Assembly: GCA_002331025.1 (NCBI GenBank)
Contig: DCYG01000004.1
Location: 18,319 to 82,318, forward strand
Length of the DNA: 64,000 nucleotides
Direction: 5' to 3'
Source: Firmicutes bacterium UBA2116
GTDB taxonomy: Bacteria; Bacillota; Clostridia; Tissierellales; Sedimentibacteraceae
Under the pieces are notes generated by a model, which was not told the origin of the DNA, made no database searches, and saw only the letters and a program-made list of their open reading frames with translations. A program made the translations under genes and the position numbers. Shown piece by piece: positions 7,574 to 15,337 of the stretch; positions within the stretch are counted from its first letter, which is position 1, and every line of letters begins with the position of its first letter.

Positions 7574-9417
7574 AAGCTCTCACTCCCTGCCTGCTCATTA
7601 TTAAGAATTTTCATAAACTCATCACCTGTAATTGTTTCTTTTTCTAATAAATAACTTGCCAGCTCGTGGAGCTTGTCTTCATTTTCAGTTAAAATATTTA
7701 TTGCCTTTTCATGAGCCCTCTTAATTATTTTCAATACTTCATCATCTATTTTGCTTGAAGTGACGGATGAGCAAGCAAGAGACGATTCTCCTCCCAAATA
7801 TGGATTAGCCACGCTTTCCAATGCCATCATGTCAAATTCTTCACTCATACCGTAACGTGTTACCATTGCCCTTGCTAATTTTGTTGCCTGCTCAATGTCA
7901 TTTGATGCACCTGTAGTAAATGTGTTGAATACTACCTCCTCAGCCGCACGTCCGCCTGTAAATGTAACAATTTTGTTGAATGCTTCTTCCTTGCTCAATA
8001 AAAATTGCTCTTCTTCAGCTACCTGCATTGTATAACCCAATGCTCCTGAGGTACGAGGTATTATGGTAATTTTATGAACAGGAGCAGATTCGGTTTGTTT
8101 CGCAGCTACCAGAGCATGACCAATCTCATGATATGCGACAATTTTCTTTTCCTTAGGAGATATTACCGCATTTTTCCTTTGATATCCGGCAATAACAACT
8201 TCCACTGCCTCCTCTAAATCCTCCTGCGTTGTAATGCTTCTCCCGCTTTTAACTGCTCTTAAGGCACCTTCATTAACTATGTTTGCAAGCTCAGCACCGC
8301 TGGCACCGGCTGTTGCTCTCGCTATTGCATTGTAATCTACGCCGTCCTCCATTTTTATATTTTTGGCATGAACCTTTAAAATAGCTTCACGTCCGGCCAA
8401 ATCAGGAAGCTCGACAGGTATCCTTCTATCGAATCGACCGGGTCTCAGCAGTGCACGATCCAATGATTCAGGTCTGTTTGTAGCCGCTAAAATCACAACA
8501 CCCTTTTGCCCGTCAAAACCGTCCATTTCAGTTAACAACTGATTTAATGTCTGCTCTCTTTCATCATTTCCGCCCATACCGTTAACTGTATCTCTTTTTT
8601 TCCCTATCGTATCTATTTCATCTATAAATATTATACATGGTGCCTTTTCTTGTGCCTGCTTAAATAAATCTCTGACCTTAGCAGCTCCCATCCCCACAAA
8701 CATTTCAACAAATTCAGAACCCGAAATCGAAAAGAAAGGTACCTTTGCTTCTCCGGCAACCGCTTTTGCCAGCAGTGTTTTACCTGTTCCCGGAGGTCCT
8801 ACAAGCAAGGCTCCCTTTGGCATTGAAGCACCGATTTCTTCGTATTTTTGGGGATTGTGCAGAAAATCAACTATTTCTGTTAAAGCCTCCTTGGCTTCAT
8901 CCTGACCCGCTACGTCCTCAAATCTTTTACCAGTCTGGGCTTCCACATAAATTTTTGCATTGCTTTTACCAAACTGCATTGCACCTGAACCCATTCTCTT
9001 TTGCAGCTGCCTTGACATGATCTGACCGATTGCTATAAAAAACAAAAGTGGCAACACCCATGATATCAATGTATTCACAAATAATGAGTTTTCCTTTGGA
9101 AATATCCTGTCAAAGGTTATTTCTTGACCCGAAGCAAGAAGTCTGTCCACTAAGTACGGGTCCTCCATCTTACTAGTTATATAAACCTTTTCAGTTTCAG
9201 ATTTTGTCAGGAATGCGATTTGCTTTTCTTCAACCTCTACCGTAGTAACATCTCCCGATTGCACCATAGATAAAAAAGTACCGTAGTCAACCTCTGCAAC
9301 CTCCAATTTACTTTTATTAATATATGGCAGAACAAATGAATTTAATAATAATATTGTTATTAAAACTATTCCATAATAATATATAAACGGTTTATTTGTA
9401 TTCTGTGTTTCCTTCAT
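7570..9417 (-). CDS. ftsH: ATP-dependent zinc metalloprotease FtsH
   Basis: Membrane-bound AAA+ protease that degrades misfolded membrane proteins and regulators. Two membrane segments (about residues 9-28 and 95-115) flank an extracytoplasmic domain. Next come Walker A GPPGTGKTLLAKAVAGE, pore loop FVGMGA, Walker B IIFIDEIDTI, the second region of homology ATNRPESLDRALLRPGRFDRR, and the zinc motif HEIGHALVA. About 615 residues. The start is ATG at 9417, directly after AGGAGG; an in-frame upstream start at 9444 has no ribosome site. The C-terminus retains the normal protease domain. Since marR overlaps it, this may be a specialised second FtsH; whether a canonical copy beside tilS/hpt exists elsewhere cannot be seen. 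Confidence 0.93.
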   Translation of the reverse strand: MKETQNTNKPFIYYYGIVLITILLLNSFVLPYINKSKLEVAEVDYGTFLSMVQSGDVTTVEVEEKQIAFLTKSETEKVYITSKMEDPYLVDRLLASGQEITFDRIFPKENSLFVNTLISWVLPLLFFIAIGQIMSRQLQKRMGSGAMQFGKSNAKIYVEAQTGKRFEDVAGQDEAKEALTEIVDFLHNPQKYEEIGASMPKGALLVGPPGTGKTLLAKAVAGEAKVPFFSISGSEFVEMFVGMGAAKVRDLFKQAQEKAPCIIFIDEIDTIGKKRDTVNGMGGNDEREQTLNQLLTEMDGFDGQKGVVILAATNRPESLDRALLRPGRFDRRIPVELPDLAGREAILKVHAKNIKMEDGVDYNAIARATAGASGAELANIVNEGALRAVKSGRSITTQEDLEEAVEVVIAGYQRKNAVISPKEKKIVAYHEIGHALVAAKQTESAPVHKITIIPRTSGALGYTMQVAEEEQFLLSKEEAFNKIVTFTGGRAAEEVVFNTFTTGASNDIEQATKLARAMVTRYGMSEEFDMMALESVANPYLGGESSLACSSVTSSKIDDEVLKIIKRAHEKAINILTENEDKLHELASYLLEKETITGDEFMKILNNEQAGSESL

Positions 9418-9511
9418 TTTTCCTCCTGATAATTTTCTCAACAATACTTATACTTTATATATAATATACTTTGTAATTATTAAGCAAATCTTAAGTAAAT
9501 GTATAATCCTC

Positions 9512-9521
9512 GGATATTTGT
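9512..9521. repeat. Left target-site duplication of the IS
   Basis: GGATATTTGT directly precedes the left inverted repeat and is repeated exactly at 10801-10810 after the right end. Confidence 0.9.
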
Positions 9522-10800
9522 CACGACAAACGCACGAGTTAAGAAAATGTAACAAATAAAGAAAAAGCTTTTTTTGGTTGGCAAAAATAGGTATAATCAT
9601 CCTAAGGGGATGATAAAATGCAAGAGACAATAAAATATTTAGAAGAAGTAAAAGATATAAGACAAGAGAAAAAAGTAAAGCACAAAATGAGTGATATAAT
9701 AGCGTTGGTATTTTTTGCAATGTTAGCAAATGCAAATGAATGGGTGGAAATAGAAATATTCGGCAAAGAACATAATAAATTTTTGCAAAAATATTTAGAG
9801 CTGCCAAATGGAATACCATCACATGACACAATACAGCGAGTATTTGCAATGGTATCACCTGAATTTCTACAAAGATTCCAAGAACTATGGAATGAAATGC
9901 TAAACAGTGACGAAGGAGAAAAAGTCAAAAAGATTTTAGCAATTGATGGCAAAACGCAATGTGGAAATGGGAATAAAAATCAAAAGGCGAATCATATTGT
10001 AAGTGCTGTAGACGAAAATGGGTTTTGTCTTGGAGAAAAACGAGTAAATGAAAAATCCAATGAAATTACAGCAATTCCGGAATTAATAGATGATTTAAAT
10101 GTGAAAGGACATATTATTACAACAGATGCGATGGGAACACAGATTGAGATAGTGAAGAAAATACGGAAAAAACATGCTGATTATGTTCTCGCTCTGAAGG
10201 GGAATCAAGGCACCCTGCACGAGGAAGTGAAACAATACTTTGATGATTCAGAATTATTGGCACAGTGTGAATATACAAAAACGATGGAGAAAGCACGTGG
10301 CGGAATTGAAAAGCGTGAATATTGGCAAACAGACGATATAGGGTGGTTGGAGCAGAAGAAGGATTGGTCAGGCTTGAAATCCATTGCAATGATACGCAAT
10401 ACGATAACTAAGAATGACGTAGAAACAATAGAAATTCGATACTTTATAAGCAGCTTGGAACTGAATGTTAATGAAATTGCGAGGGCGATACGTGGACACT
10501 GGATGGTGGAAAGTTATCATTGGCATCTGGACGTAACATTTCGTGAGGATGATAACCATACTCTCGAAAAGCAAGCTTCCTTTAATTTGAATATCATAAG
10601 AAAACTCGCACTAAATGTTTTGAAGATATATGAAGCAGGTAAAAAGCCTATGAGCCTTAAATTAAAGCGTTTTGCTATTTGTACTAATCCTGAAAATCAT
10701 TTAGAAAATATTATGAATTTGTAACTTAAACTGGCTCATATTTTTTAAAATTTAATCTTTCAATAGTTTAATTGTAAAACTCATTCATGCGTTTGTCGTG
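9522..10800 (+). mobile_element. Complete ISAs1-family insertion sequence, 1279 bp
   Basis: Bounded by imperfect terminal inverted repeats beginning CACGACAAACGCA at both ends (left 9522 onward; right end reads the same on the minus strand, ending at 10800). The exact 10-bp duplication GGATATTTGT lies outside both ends. It has one transposase gene. Size, duplication length and transposase all fit the ISAs1 family. It lies between the divergent ftsH and guaB genes. The intact duplication and intact reading frame suggest a recent insertion. Confidence 0.93.
9618..10724 (+). CDS. ISAs1-family DDE transposase
   Basis: 368 residues, full length. The N-terminal helical domain (residues ~1-100) is followed by the catalytic DDE core: AIDGKTQCG with the first Asp, ITTDAMGTQ with the second, YVLALKGNQG, and the C-terminal RGHWMVESYHWHLDVTFRED block with the catalytic Glu and the characteristic E-HW-LDV-F-ED spacing. 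ATG at 9618 follows AAGGGGATGATAAA. Expression would come from within the element; a TATAAT-like box lies just upstream near 9591. No frameshift is visible. Confidence 0.93.
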   Translation: MQETIKYLEEVKDIRQEKKVKHKMSDIIALVFFAMLANANEWVEIEIFGKEHNKFLQKYLELPNGIPSHDTIQRVFAMVSPEFLQRFQELWNEMLNSDEGEKVKKILAIDGKTQCGNGNKNQKANHIVSAVDENGFCLGEKRVNEKSNEITAIPELIDDLNVKGHIITTDAMGTQIEIVKKIRKKHADYVLALKGNQGTLHEEVKQYFDDSELLAQCEYTKTMEKARGGIEKREYWQTDDIGWLEQKKDWSGLKSIAMIRNTITKNDVETIEIRYFISSLELNVNEIARAIRGHWMVESYHWHLDVTFREDDNHTLEKQASFNLNIIRKLALNVLKIYEAGKKPMSLKLKRFAICTNPENHLENIMNL

Positions 10801-10819
10801 GGATATTTGTGTTAAAGGG

Positions 10820-10848
10820 TTGACAATACTTATTTGTTGTGTTAATCT
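10820..10848 (+). promoter_or_regulatory. Promoter of guaB
   Basis: TTGACA (10820-10825), 17-base spacer, TAATCT (10843-10848). The -35 box starts 10 bases after the right target duplication of the IS, so the promoter survived insertion but any upstream control elements were displaced by 1.3 kb. Confidence 0.7.
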
Positions 10849-10886
10849 ATCAAGAATAATTATACATAAGAAAAGGAGATATACAA

Positions 10887-12377
10887 ATGGCGAATATAGT
10901 CAATGAGCCGTCCAGAACCTTTGGAGAATATTTACTTTTACCAAATTTGACAACTAAGGATTGCGTCGTTGAAAATGTTGATTTAAAAACACCTATCTGC
11001 AGATTCAAAAAAGGCGAAAAGCCGCAATTAACGCTGAACATACCTTTTTCTTCTGCAATCATGCAGTCGGTTTCTGACAACAACATGGCTATTGCACTTG
11101 CAAAAAACGGCGGAATTTCATTTATATATTGCTCACAATCAATTGAAAACGAAGCAGAAATGGTTCGTAAGGTTAAAAAGTACAAGGCCGGTTTCGTTAT
11201 AAGTGATTCAAATCTGACTCCGGAAAATACATTGCAGGATGTCCTTGAATTAAAAGCAAGAACCGGTCATTCCACCATGGCAATAACAGAGGACGGTTCT
11301 TCTGACGGAAAATTATTAGGAATTGTAACAGGCAGAGATTACAGAATAACGAGAGATCCATTAGATAAAAAGGTTAAGGAGTTTATGACTCCGGGAGAAC
11401 AGCTTATTGTCGGCAGGGAAGGAATTACTCTTTCAGAAGCAAATGATATTATATGGGAGCATAAACTAAATGCACTTCCTATAGTAGATGAAGATTTTAA
11501 TTTAGTATACATGGTTTTCAGAAAGGACTATTCCGAAGACAAGGAAAATCCTCGTTCTCTGCTGGATGAACAAAAAAGATACGTTGTCGGTGCAGGTATA
11601 AATTCAAGAGATTATAAGGAAAGAGTTCCCGCATTGGTTGAAGCAGGCGCAGATATACTGTGTATCGATTCATCAGAGGGCTTCAGCGAATGGCAGTTCG
11701 ATACTATAAAATGGATAAAAGGAAAATACGGTGACGAAGTGAAAGTCGGTGCAGGAAACGTTGTAGAAAAAGAAGGATTTAAATATCTGGCAGATGCAGG
11801 TGCCGATTTCATAAAAATCGGTATCGGCGGCGGCTCCATCTGTATCACAAGAGAACAAAAGGGTATTGGCAGAGGTCAGGCATCAGCAGTATTGGATGTG
11901 GCTAAAGCTCGAAATGAATACTTTGAGAAAAACGGCATTTATGTTCCTATTTGCTCTGACGGCGGCATTGTTTTGGATTATCACATTACTTTGGCTTTAG
12001 CTATGGGTGCAGACTTTGTAATGCTCGGAAGATATTTTGCAGGCTTTGATGAAAGCCCTACTTCAAAAATTAAGTACGGAAACGGATACGTTAAGGAATA
12101 TTGGGGAGAAGGCTCAAACAGAGCAAGAAACTGGGCAAGATATGACTTGGGAGGAAAAGCAGGACTTCAATTTGAAGAAGGCGTTGATTCTTATGTACCA
12201 TATGCCGGCAAGCTTGACGACGGTCTCGGTTCAACTCTCCACAAGATAAAAAGTACCATGTGTAACTGCGGTGCGAAGACTATAAAAGAGCTTCAGCAGA
12301 ATGTAAGACTGACAGTGGTGTCATCCACATCATTAACCGAAGGCGGAGCACATGACGTTATATTAAAAAATCAATAG
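10887..12377 (+). CDS. guaB: IMP dehydrogenase (divergent type)
   Basis: Oxidises IMP to XMP with NAD+, the committed step to GMP. A TIM-barrel catalytic domain is interrupted by a Bateman pair of CBS domains (residues ~105-225). The catalytic loop reads GIGGGSICITREQKGIGRG near residue 310, with the active Cys but a Gly where most bacterial enzymes have Pro (GIGPGSICTTR). The flap keeps the Arg-Tyr dyad (WARYDL) and EEGVDSYVPY, which separates it from GMP reductase. 496 residues, ATG at 10887 after AAAAGGAGATATACAA. It is followed by its own terminator. The loop and flap differ enough from the common enzyme to note, but I am confident of the family. Confidence 0.86.
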   Translation: MANIVNEPSRTFGEYLLLPNLTTKDCVVENVDLKTPICRFKKGEKPQLTLNIPFSSAIMQSVSDNNMAIALAKNGGISFIYCSQSIENEAEMVRKVKKYKAGFVISDSNLTPENTLQDVLELKARTGHSTMAITEDGSSDGKLLGIVTGRDYRITRDPLDKKVKEFMTPGEQLIVGREGITLSEANDIIWEHKLNALPIVDEDFNLVYMVFRKDYSEDKENPRSLLDEQKRYVVGAGINSRDYKERVPALVEAGADILCIDSSEGFSEWQFDTIKWIKGKYGDEVKVGAGNVVEKEGFKYLADAGADFIKIGIGGGSICITREQKGIGRGQASAVLDVAKARNEYFEKNGIYVPICSDGGIVLDYHITLALAMGADFVMLGRYFAGFDESPTSKIKYGNGYVKEYWGEGSNRARNWARYDLGGKAGLQFEEGVDSYVPYAGKLDDGLGSTLHKIKSTMCNCGAKTIKELQQNVRLTVVSSTSLTEGGAHDVILKNQ

Positions 12378-12403
12378 TTTCTGACTTTGAATAATATAAA
12401 TTA

Positions 12404-12440
12404 AAAACAGTATTCACATAGTATGAGTACTGTTTTCTTC
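12404..12440 (+). terminator. Terminator of guaB
   Basis: AAAACAGTA/TACTGTTTT inverted repeat (12404-12436) followed by CTTC, 27 bases past the guaB stop. The A-run on the left arm lets it work for the opposite strand too, serving the toxin-antitoxin pair. Confidence 0.65.
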
Positions 12441-12490
12441 ATATTTTCAATATTAATTAGCATCTTAGTTCTTTTGATTTCATAATAATT

Positions 12491-12784
12491 TTATTTCATA
12501 TACCGTTTCAATGCATCATAGAAATTTTCTCTTGTTCCTGCCATGATTATAATGATAATTTTATCATTTATATATTCCACAGCATACGCTAATTCATGGT
12601 TAATTCCTCTGTAGTATATGTCGTATCCATAGATACCTGACAAATCGCCTGTTTTAGCTGTTCCTACAGTATGATCTTCAAGAATTTTATCAATTGCTCT
12701 TTGATATTCGGCTTTCAGATTTTTGTCCTTAATCTTTTTTAAATATTTCGCAGCAGGGGGCATGATTCTCAGCTGCGTCATCAC
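12491..12784 (-). CDS. RelE/ParE-superfamily toxin
   Basis: 97 residues, with the RelE fold pattern: PAAKYLKKIKDKNLKAEYQRAIDKI at the N-terminus, then GDLSGIYGYDIYYRGINHELAYAVEY as the central strands and IIIIIMAGTRENFYDALKRYM at the end. Such toxins usually cut mRNA on the ribosome, or poison gyrase in the ParE branch. Its first codon overlaps the stop of the antitoxin gene by four bases, so the pair forms one translationally coupled operon with the antitoxin first. Confidence 0.82.
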   Translation of the reverse strand: MMTQLRIMPPAAKYLKKIKDKNLKAEYQRAIDKILEDHTVGTAKTGDLSGIYGYDIYYRGINHELAYAVEYINDKIIIIIMAGTRENFYDALKRYMK

Positions 12785-13128
12785 TGTTCCGCCTTTTTAC
12801 AAAATATATCATTATATGTGAAATAATTTCCTTCTCCTTCTGCTGCACGTTCTGCATCTTTCAGCATTTCTTCAACTGCCGGGCGGATTTTTCTCTGTGT
12901 TTCTTTAAATTTATTAAGTAATTCTTCTCCCTGAAATCCCTGCTTAATTAAATCTGATAAAATTTGTTCAGCAAATTCACCGCTGTTTGTTTCCCTTACA
13001 GGTCTTAAAATAAGCTCATTTTCTTTTACAATACATTCAGCTTCATTTTCAAAGCCTAACATTTCATAGAATTTCCGGGGTATTGTTATCTGTCTTTTAG
13101 CAGAAATGCTTATTCGTTTTTTTTCCAT
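12781..13128 (-). CDS. AbrB/SpoVT-type antitoxin
   Basis: The N-terminal swapped-hairpin DNA-binding domain is plain: ISISAKRQITIPRKFYEMLG followed by ECIVKENELILRPV (residues ~3-45). The C-terminal 70 residues are acidic and helical and probably wrap the toxin. This type of antitoxin usually represses its own operon. ATG at 13128 is used; an in-frame GTG at 13137 lies inside the AAGGTGAT ribosome site. An AbrB-type antitoxin paired with a RelE-type toxin is a mixed pairing, less common than RelB-RelE. Confidence 0.82.
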   Translation of the reverse strand: MEKKRISISAKRQITIPRKFYEMLGFENEAECIVKENELILRPVRETNSGEFAEQILSDLIKQGFQGEELLNKFKETQRKIRPAVEEMLKDAERAAEGEGNYFTYNDIFCKKAEQ

Positions 13129-13250
13129 AATAATCACCTTTTATATTGTAGTACTATCCTTTATTTCAATAATCTAGGATTCCCATTTTCTTTGTTTTCT
13201 TGCAATTATTATATTATTAAAATACCCCTTTGTCAATAAATTTCTCTTGG

Positions 13251-14400
13251 TCATGGGCTAACCCCGGTGACAATTCCCGCGTCGTTAATTTCTATGTTTA
13301 TTGACATATCCTCCAGCAATGAATAGATGCGTTCCTTTTCAGTTTGCGAGCTTATAAATTTAGTTGTATTGTATGTTTGAAATGCAGGTACAACCTCCAC
13401 CTCTATAAATTCTTCCGTATCGCCACCATAAAACCGGACGTTTAAGAGCATTGTATCTATGTCCTGTCCGTTAAACCAATAGTTTCCTAAGCTATATATT
13501 ATATATTTACCAGTACTCTATACCCTGAAGACAATGCGGATGAGCGCCTATTACTACATCCGCACCTGCATCCAGATAATCCTTTCCCGTAACAAGCTGT
13601 ACATCCTCTAACACATGAGTGAATTCTGTACCCCAGTGAACATAGGCAATAACATAATGTGCATTTTCTTTTGCTTCCTTTATTGTCTCGATAAACAGTC
13701 CTGTATCGTAGCAATGCAAGATGCCGGGAGAATCCTCCGCATCCTGAGGAGTTACCTTGCTTTTTTCAGCTCTTGAAGCAGCAACATATGCAACCTTCTT
13801 TCCGTCTATTTCAAAATATACAGGCGTCATAGCTTCCTCCAGATTGTGACCTGCACCGCAATAAAGTATATCTGCCTCTTTTAAGGTTTCCATGGTGTCT
13901 GTCAAAGCTTGTTCTCCATAATCATACACATGATTGTTGGCAAGAGTTACAATATCAACACCTAACTCCTTCAAAATATTCACCCTTGACGGATGCGCTC
14001 TGAATGTATAGGTCTTTCCCAAGGGAGAGCCACCGGTGCTGTATGTAAATTCGTTGTTTAAGCACATAATATCCGCATCCTGCATTATCTGTATTAATTC
14101 CGGTGAAATACAGTCATAAATTCCATTTTCAACTCTGTTGTAATGTCTCATGGTATACCATTTATCATCGAAATTAATGTCTCCCGCGAAGGTCAGTGTA
14201 AAATCATATGGATTTAAGTCTGCATCTTCAATATTTAAGTCTATTTCAATACTCTCATTGGCTTCTGTTTTTTCCTCACAGGCTTCGGCGTCTGCGTCAA
14301 GACTTTTCTCACATGCTCCAAAGACTAAAATAATTAATAAGGACATCATCACTAATACATACTTACACATTTCATCAGTTTTTTTATATTTGTTTTTCAT
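13251..14400 (-). pseudogene. Frameshifted CapA-family (PgsA-like) lipoprotein gene
   Basis: CapA/PgsA proteins are metallophosphatase-fold enzymes linked to polyglutamate capsule synthesis. The first frame (14400-13507) starts with a lipoprotein signal ending LVFGAC and shows FAGDINFDD, LNNEFTYS, LANNHVYDYG, YVHWGTEFT and AHPHCLQGIEYW, then stops. The next bases in another frame read KYIIYSLGNYWFNGQD, exactly the expected continuation, and run to a stop at 13251. A +1 (or -2) shift at about 13505 therefore splits one gene of about 380 codons. It could be a true mutation, programmed frameshift or sequence error; no long homopolymer lies at the site. Confidence 0.82.
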
Positions 14401-14495
14401 ATCCGATTTTCTCCTAATAATGTTATTACTTTTTATATCAGATAGATTTCCTTTTCATATTATACACCCTTTACCATTATTTTACTATAAGAAAA

Positions 14496-14530
14496 GAGCC
14501 ACCGGGATATTTTTTGTATCCGGATGGCTC
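14496..14530 (-). terminator. Hairpin terminator upstream of capA
   Basis: Inverted repeat GAGCCATCC...GGTGGCTC (14496-14530, minus strand) followed by TTTTCTT. It lies between tRNA-Pro and the capA remnant and would insulate them. Confidence 0.6.
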
Positions 14531-14592
14531 TCTAAAGAATGCAGTGAAGTTCACCTCATCATAGATTATCTGTATTTATTATAAATAATAAA

Positions 14593-14623
14593 GGCATATC
14601 TCCTTTTTTGCAGAAGATATGCC
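14593..14623 (-). terminator. Terminator of tRNA-Pro
   Basis: GGCATATCT/AGATATGCC stem just 8 bases past the tRNA 3' end on the minus strand, followed by a T-rich stretch. Confidence 0.55.
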
Positions 14624-14630
14624 CTTTTAA

Positions 14631-14704
<74 letters not shown>

Positions 14705-14787
14705 ATATCTTTGATTATTATAGCTCAAAATCAAAAACTTGTAAAGTATATAATTTGCAAATTTCGTCTTGCATTTTATAAATTATT

Positions 14788-14821
14788 CTGTTACAGTTTA
14801 AATAACTATCTGTGACAGATA
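14788..14821. promoter_or_regulatory. Tandem CTGTnACAG operator-like sites
   Basis: CTGTTACAG (14788-14796) and CTGTGACAG (14810-14818, extended to TATCTGT-G-ACAGATA) are 22 bases apart, about two helical turns. They lie 30-60 bases ahead of the DUF1292 start, where a promoter is expected. The binding protein is unknown. Confidence 0.4.
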
Positions 14822-14846
14822 AATAAATTATAAGGAAGTATATCAA

Positions 14847-15233
14847 ATGAGTGAAGATAAAGATTTATGCGGCTGCGGTTGCGGTTGCGACCATGATAAT
14901 GAACACGATCACGACCATGATGAATGTGGCTGCGGTTGCGGACATGAAGAAGATATAATGACTATTACTCTCGAGGATGGAACTGAAGTTGAGTGTGCTA
15001 TAATAGCAATATTCCCCGTGGGAGAAAAAGATTACATAGCATTGCTGCCTTTACAAAATGAAGACGAAGAAGGCGAAGTATATCTTTACGGTTTTGAAGA
15101 ATATGAGGACGGAAGTTTTGAGCTTTTAACTATCGAGTCTGATGAAGAGTACGAAGAAGTTACAAAAGCGTTTGACGAAATATTAGACGAAGCTGAAATG
15201 GACGAATTGTTAGATGAAGAGGACGAGGAATAA
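14847..15233 (+). CDS. DUF1292 protein with Cys/His/Asp-rich N-terminus
   Basis: 128 residues. The C-terminal 90 residues are DUF1292: ITLEDGTEVECAIIAIF, DYIALLPL and EVYLYGFEEYEDGSFEL, ending in a very acidic tail. The first 37 residues are unusual: two near-symmetric CGCGCG blocks around residues 8-13 and 27-32 enclose a run of Asp and His (CDHDNEHDHDHDEC) and end in GHEED. This looks like a metal-binding segment, but the metal and role are unknown. ATG at 14847 follows AAGGAAG. A bidirectional terminator follows. DUF1292 genes often sit near yrrK/ruvX, but not here. Confidence 0.8.
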   Translation: MSEDKDLCGCGCGCDHDNEHDHDHDECGCGCGHEEDIMTITLEDGTEVECAIIAIFPVGEKDYIALLPLQNEDEEGEVYLYGFEEYEDGSFELLTIESDEEYEEVTKAFDEILDEAEMDELLDEEDEE

Positions 15234-15307
15234 GAAAGTCAAGTGTTGAGATTCTTCACTAACGCTCGGAATGACAAATACGAGTATTTTTCGAGGTATA
15301 AAAAACA

Positions 15308-15337
15308 GGGCATCAGAGCTATATCTGATGCCTTTTT
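15308..15337 (+). terminator. Bidirectional terminator
   Basis: GGCATCAGA/TCTGATGCC followed by TTTTTATA on the plus strand and, on the minus strand, by a T-run after CCCTG. It serves both the DUF1292 gene and the convergent flavodoxin-like gene, whose stop codon lies inside the hairpin. Confidence 0.75.

Noticed and set aside
9448..9952. Antisense open frames across the transposase start
   Set aside because: They are shadows of the transposase coding strand with low-complexity composition and no ribosome site.
12037..12249. 70-codon frame inside guaB
   Set aside because: It lies wholly within guaB in another frame and lacks a start signal.
14150..14584. 144-codon plus-strand frame over capA
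   Set aside because: Most of it is antisense to the capA homologue, whose motifs are clear; it has no domain of its own.
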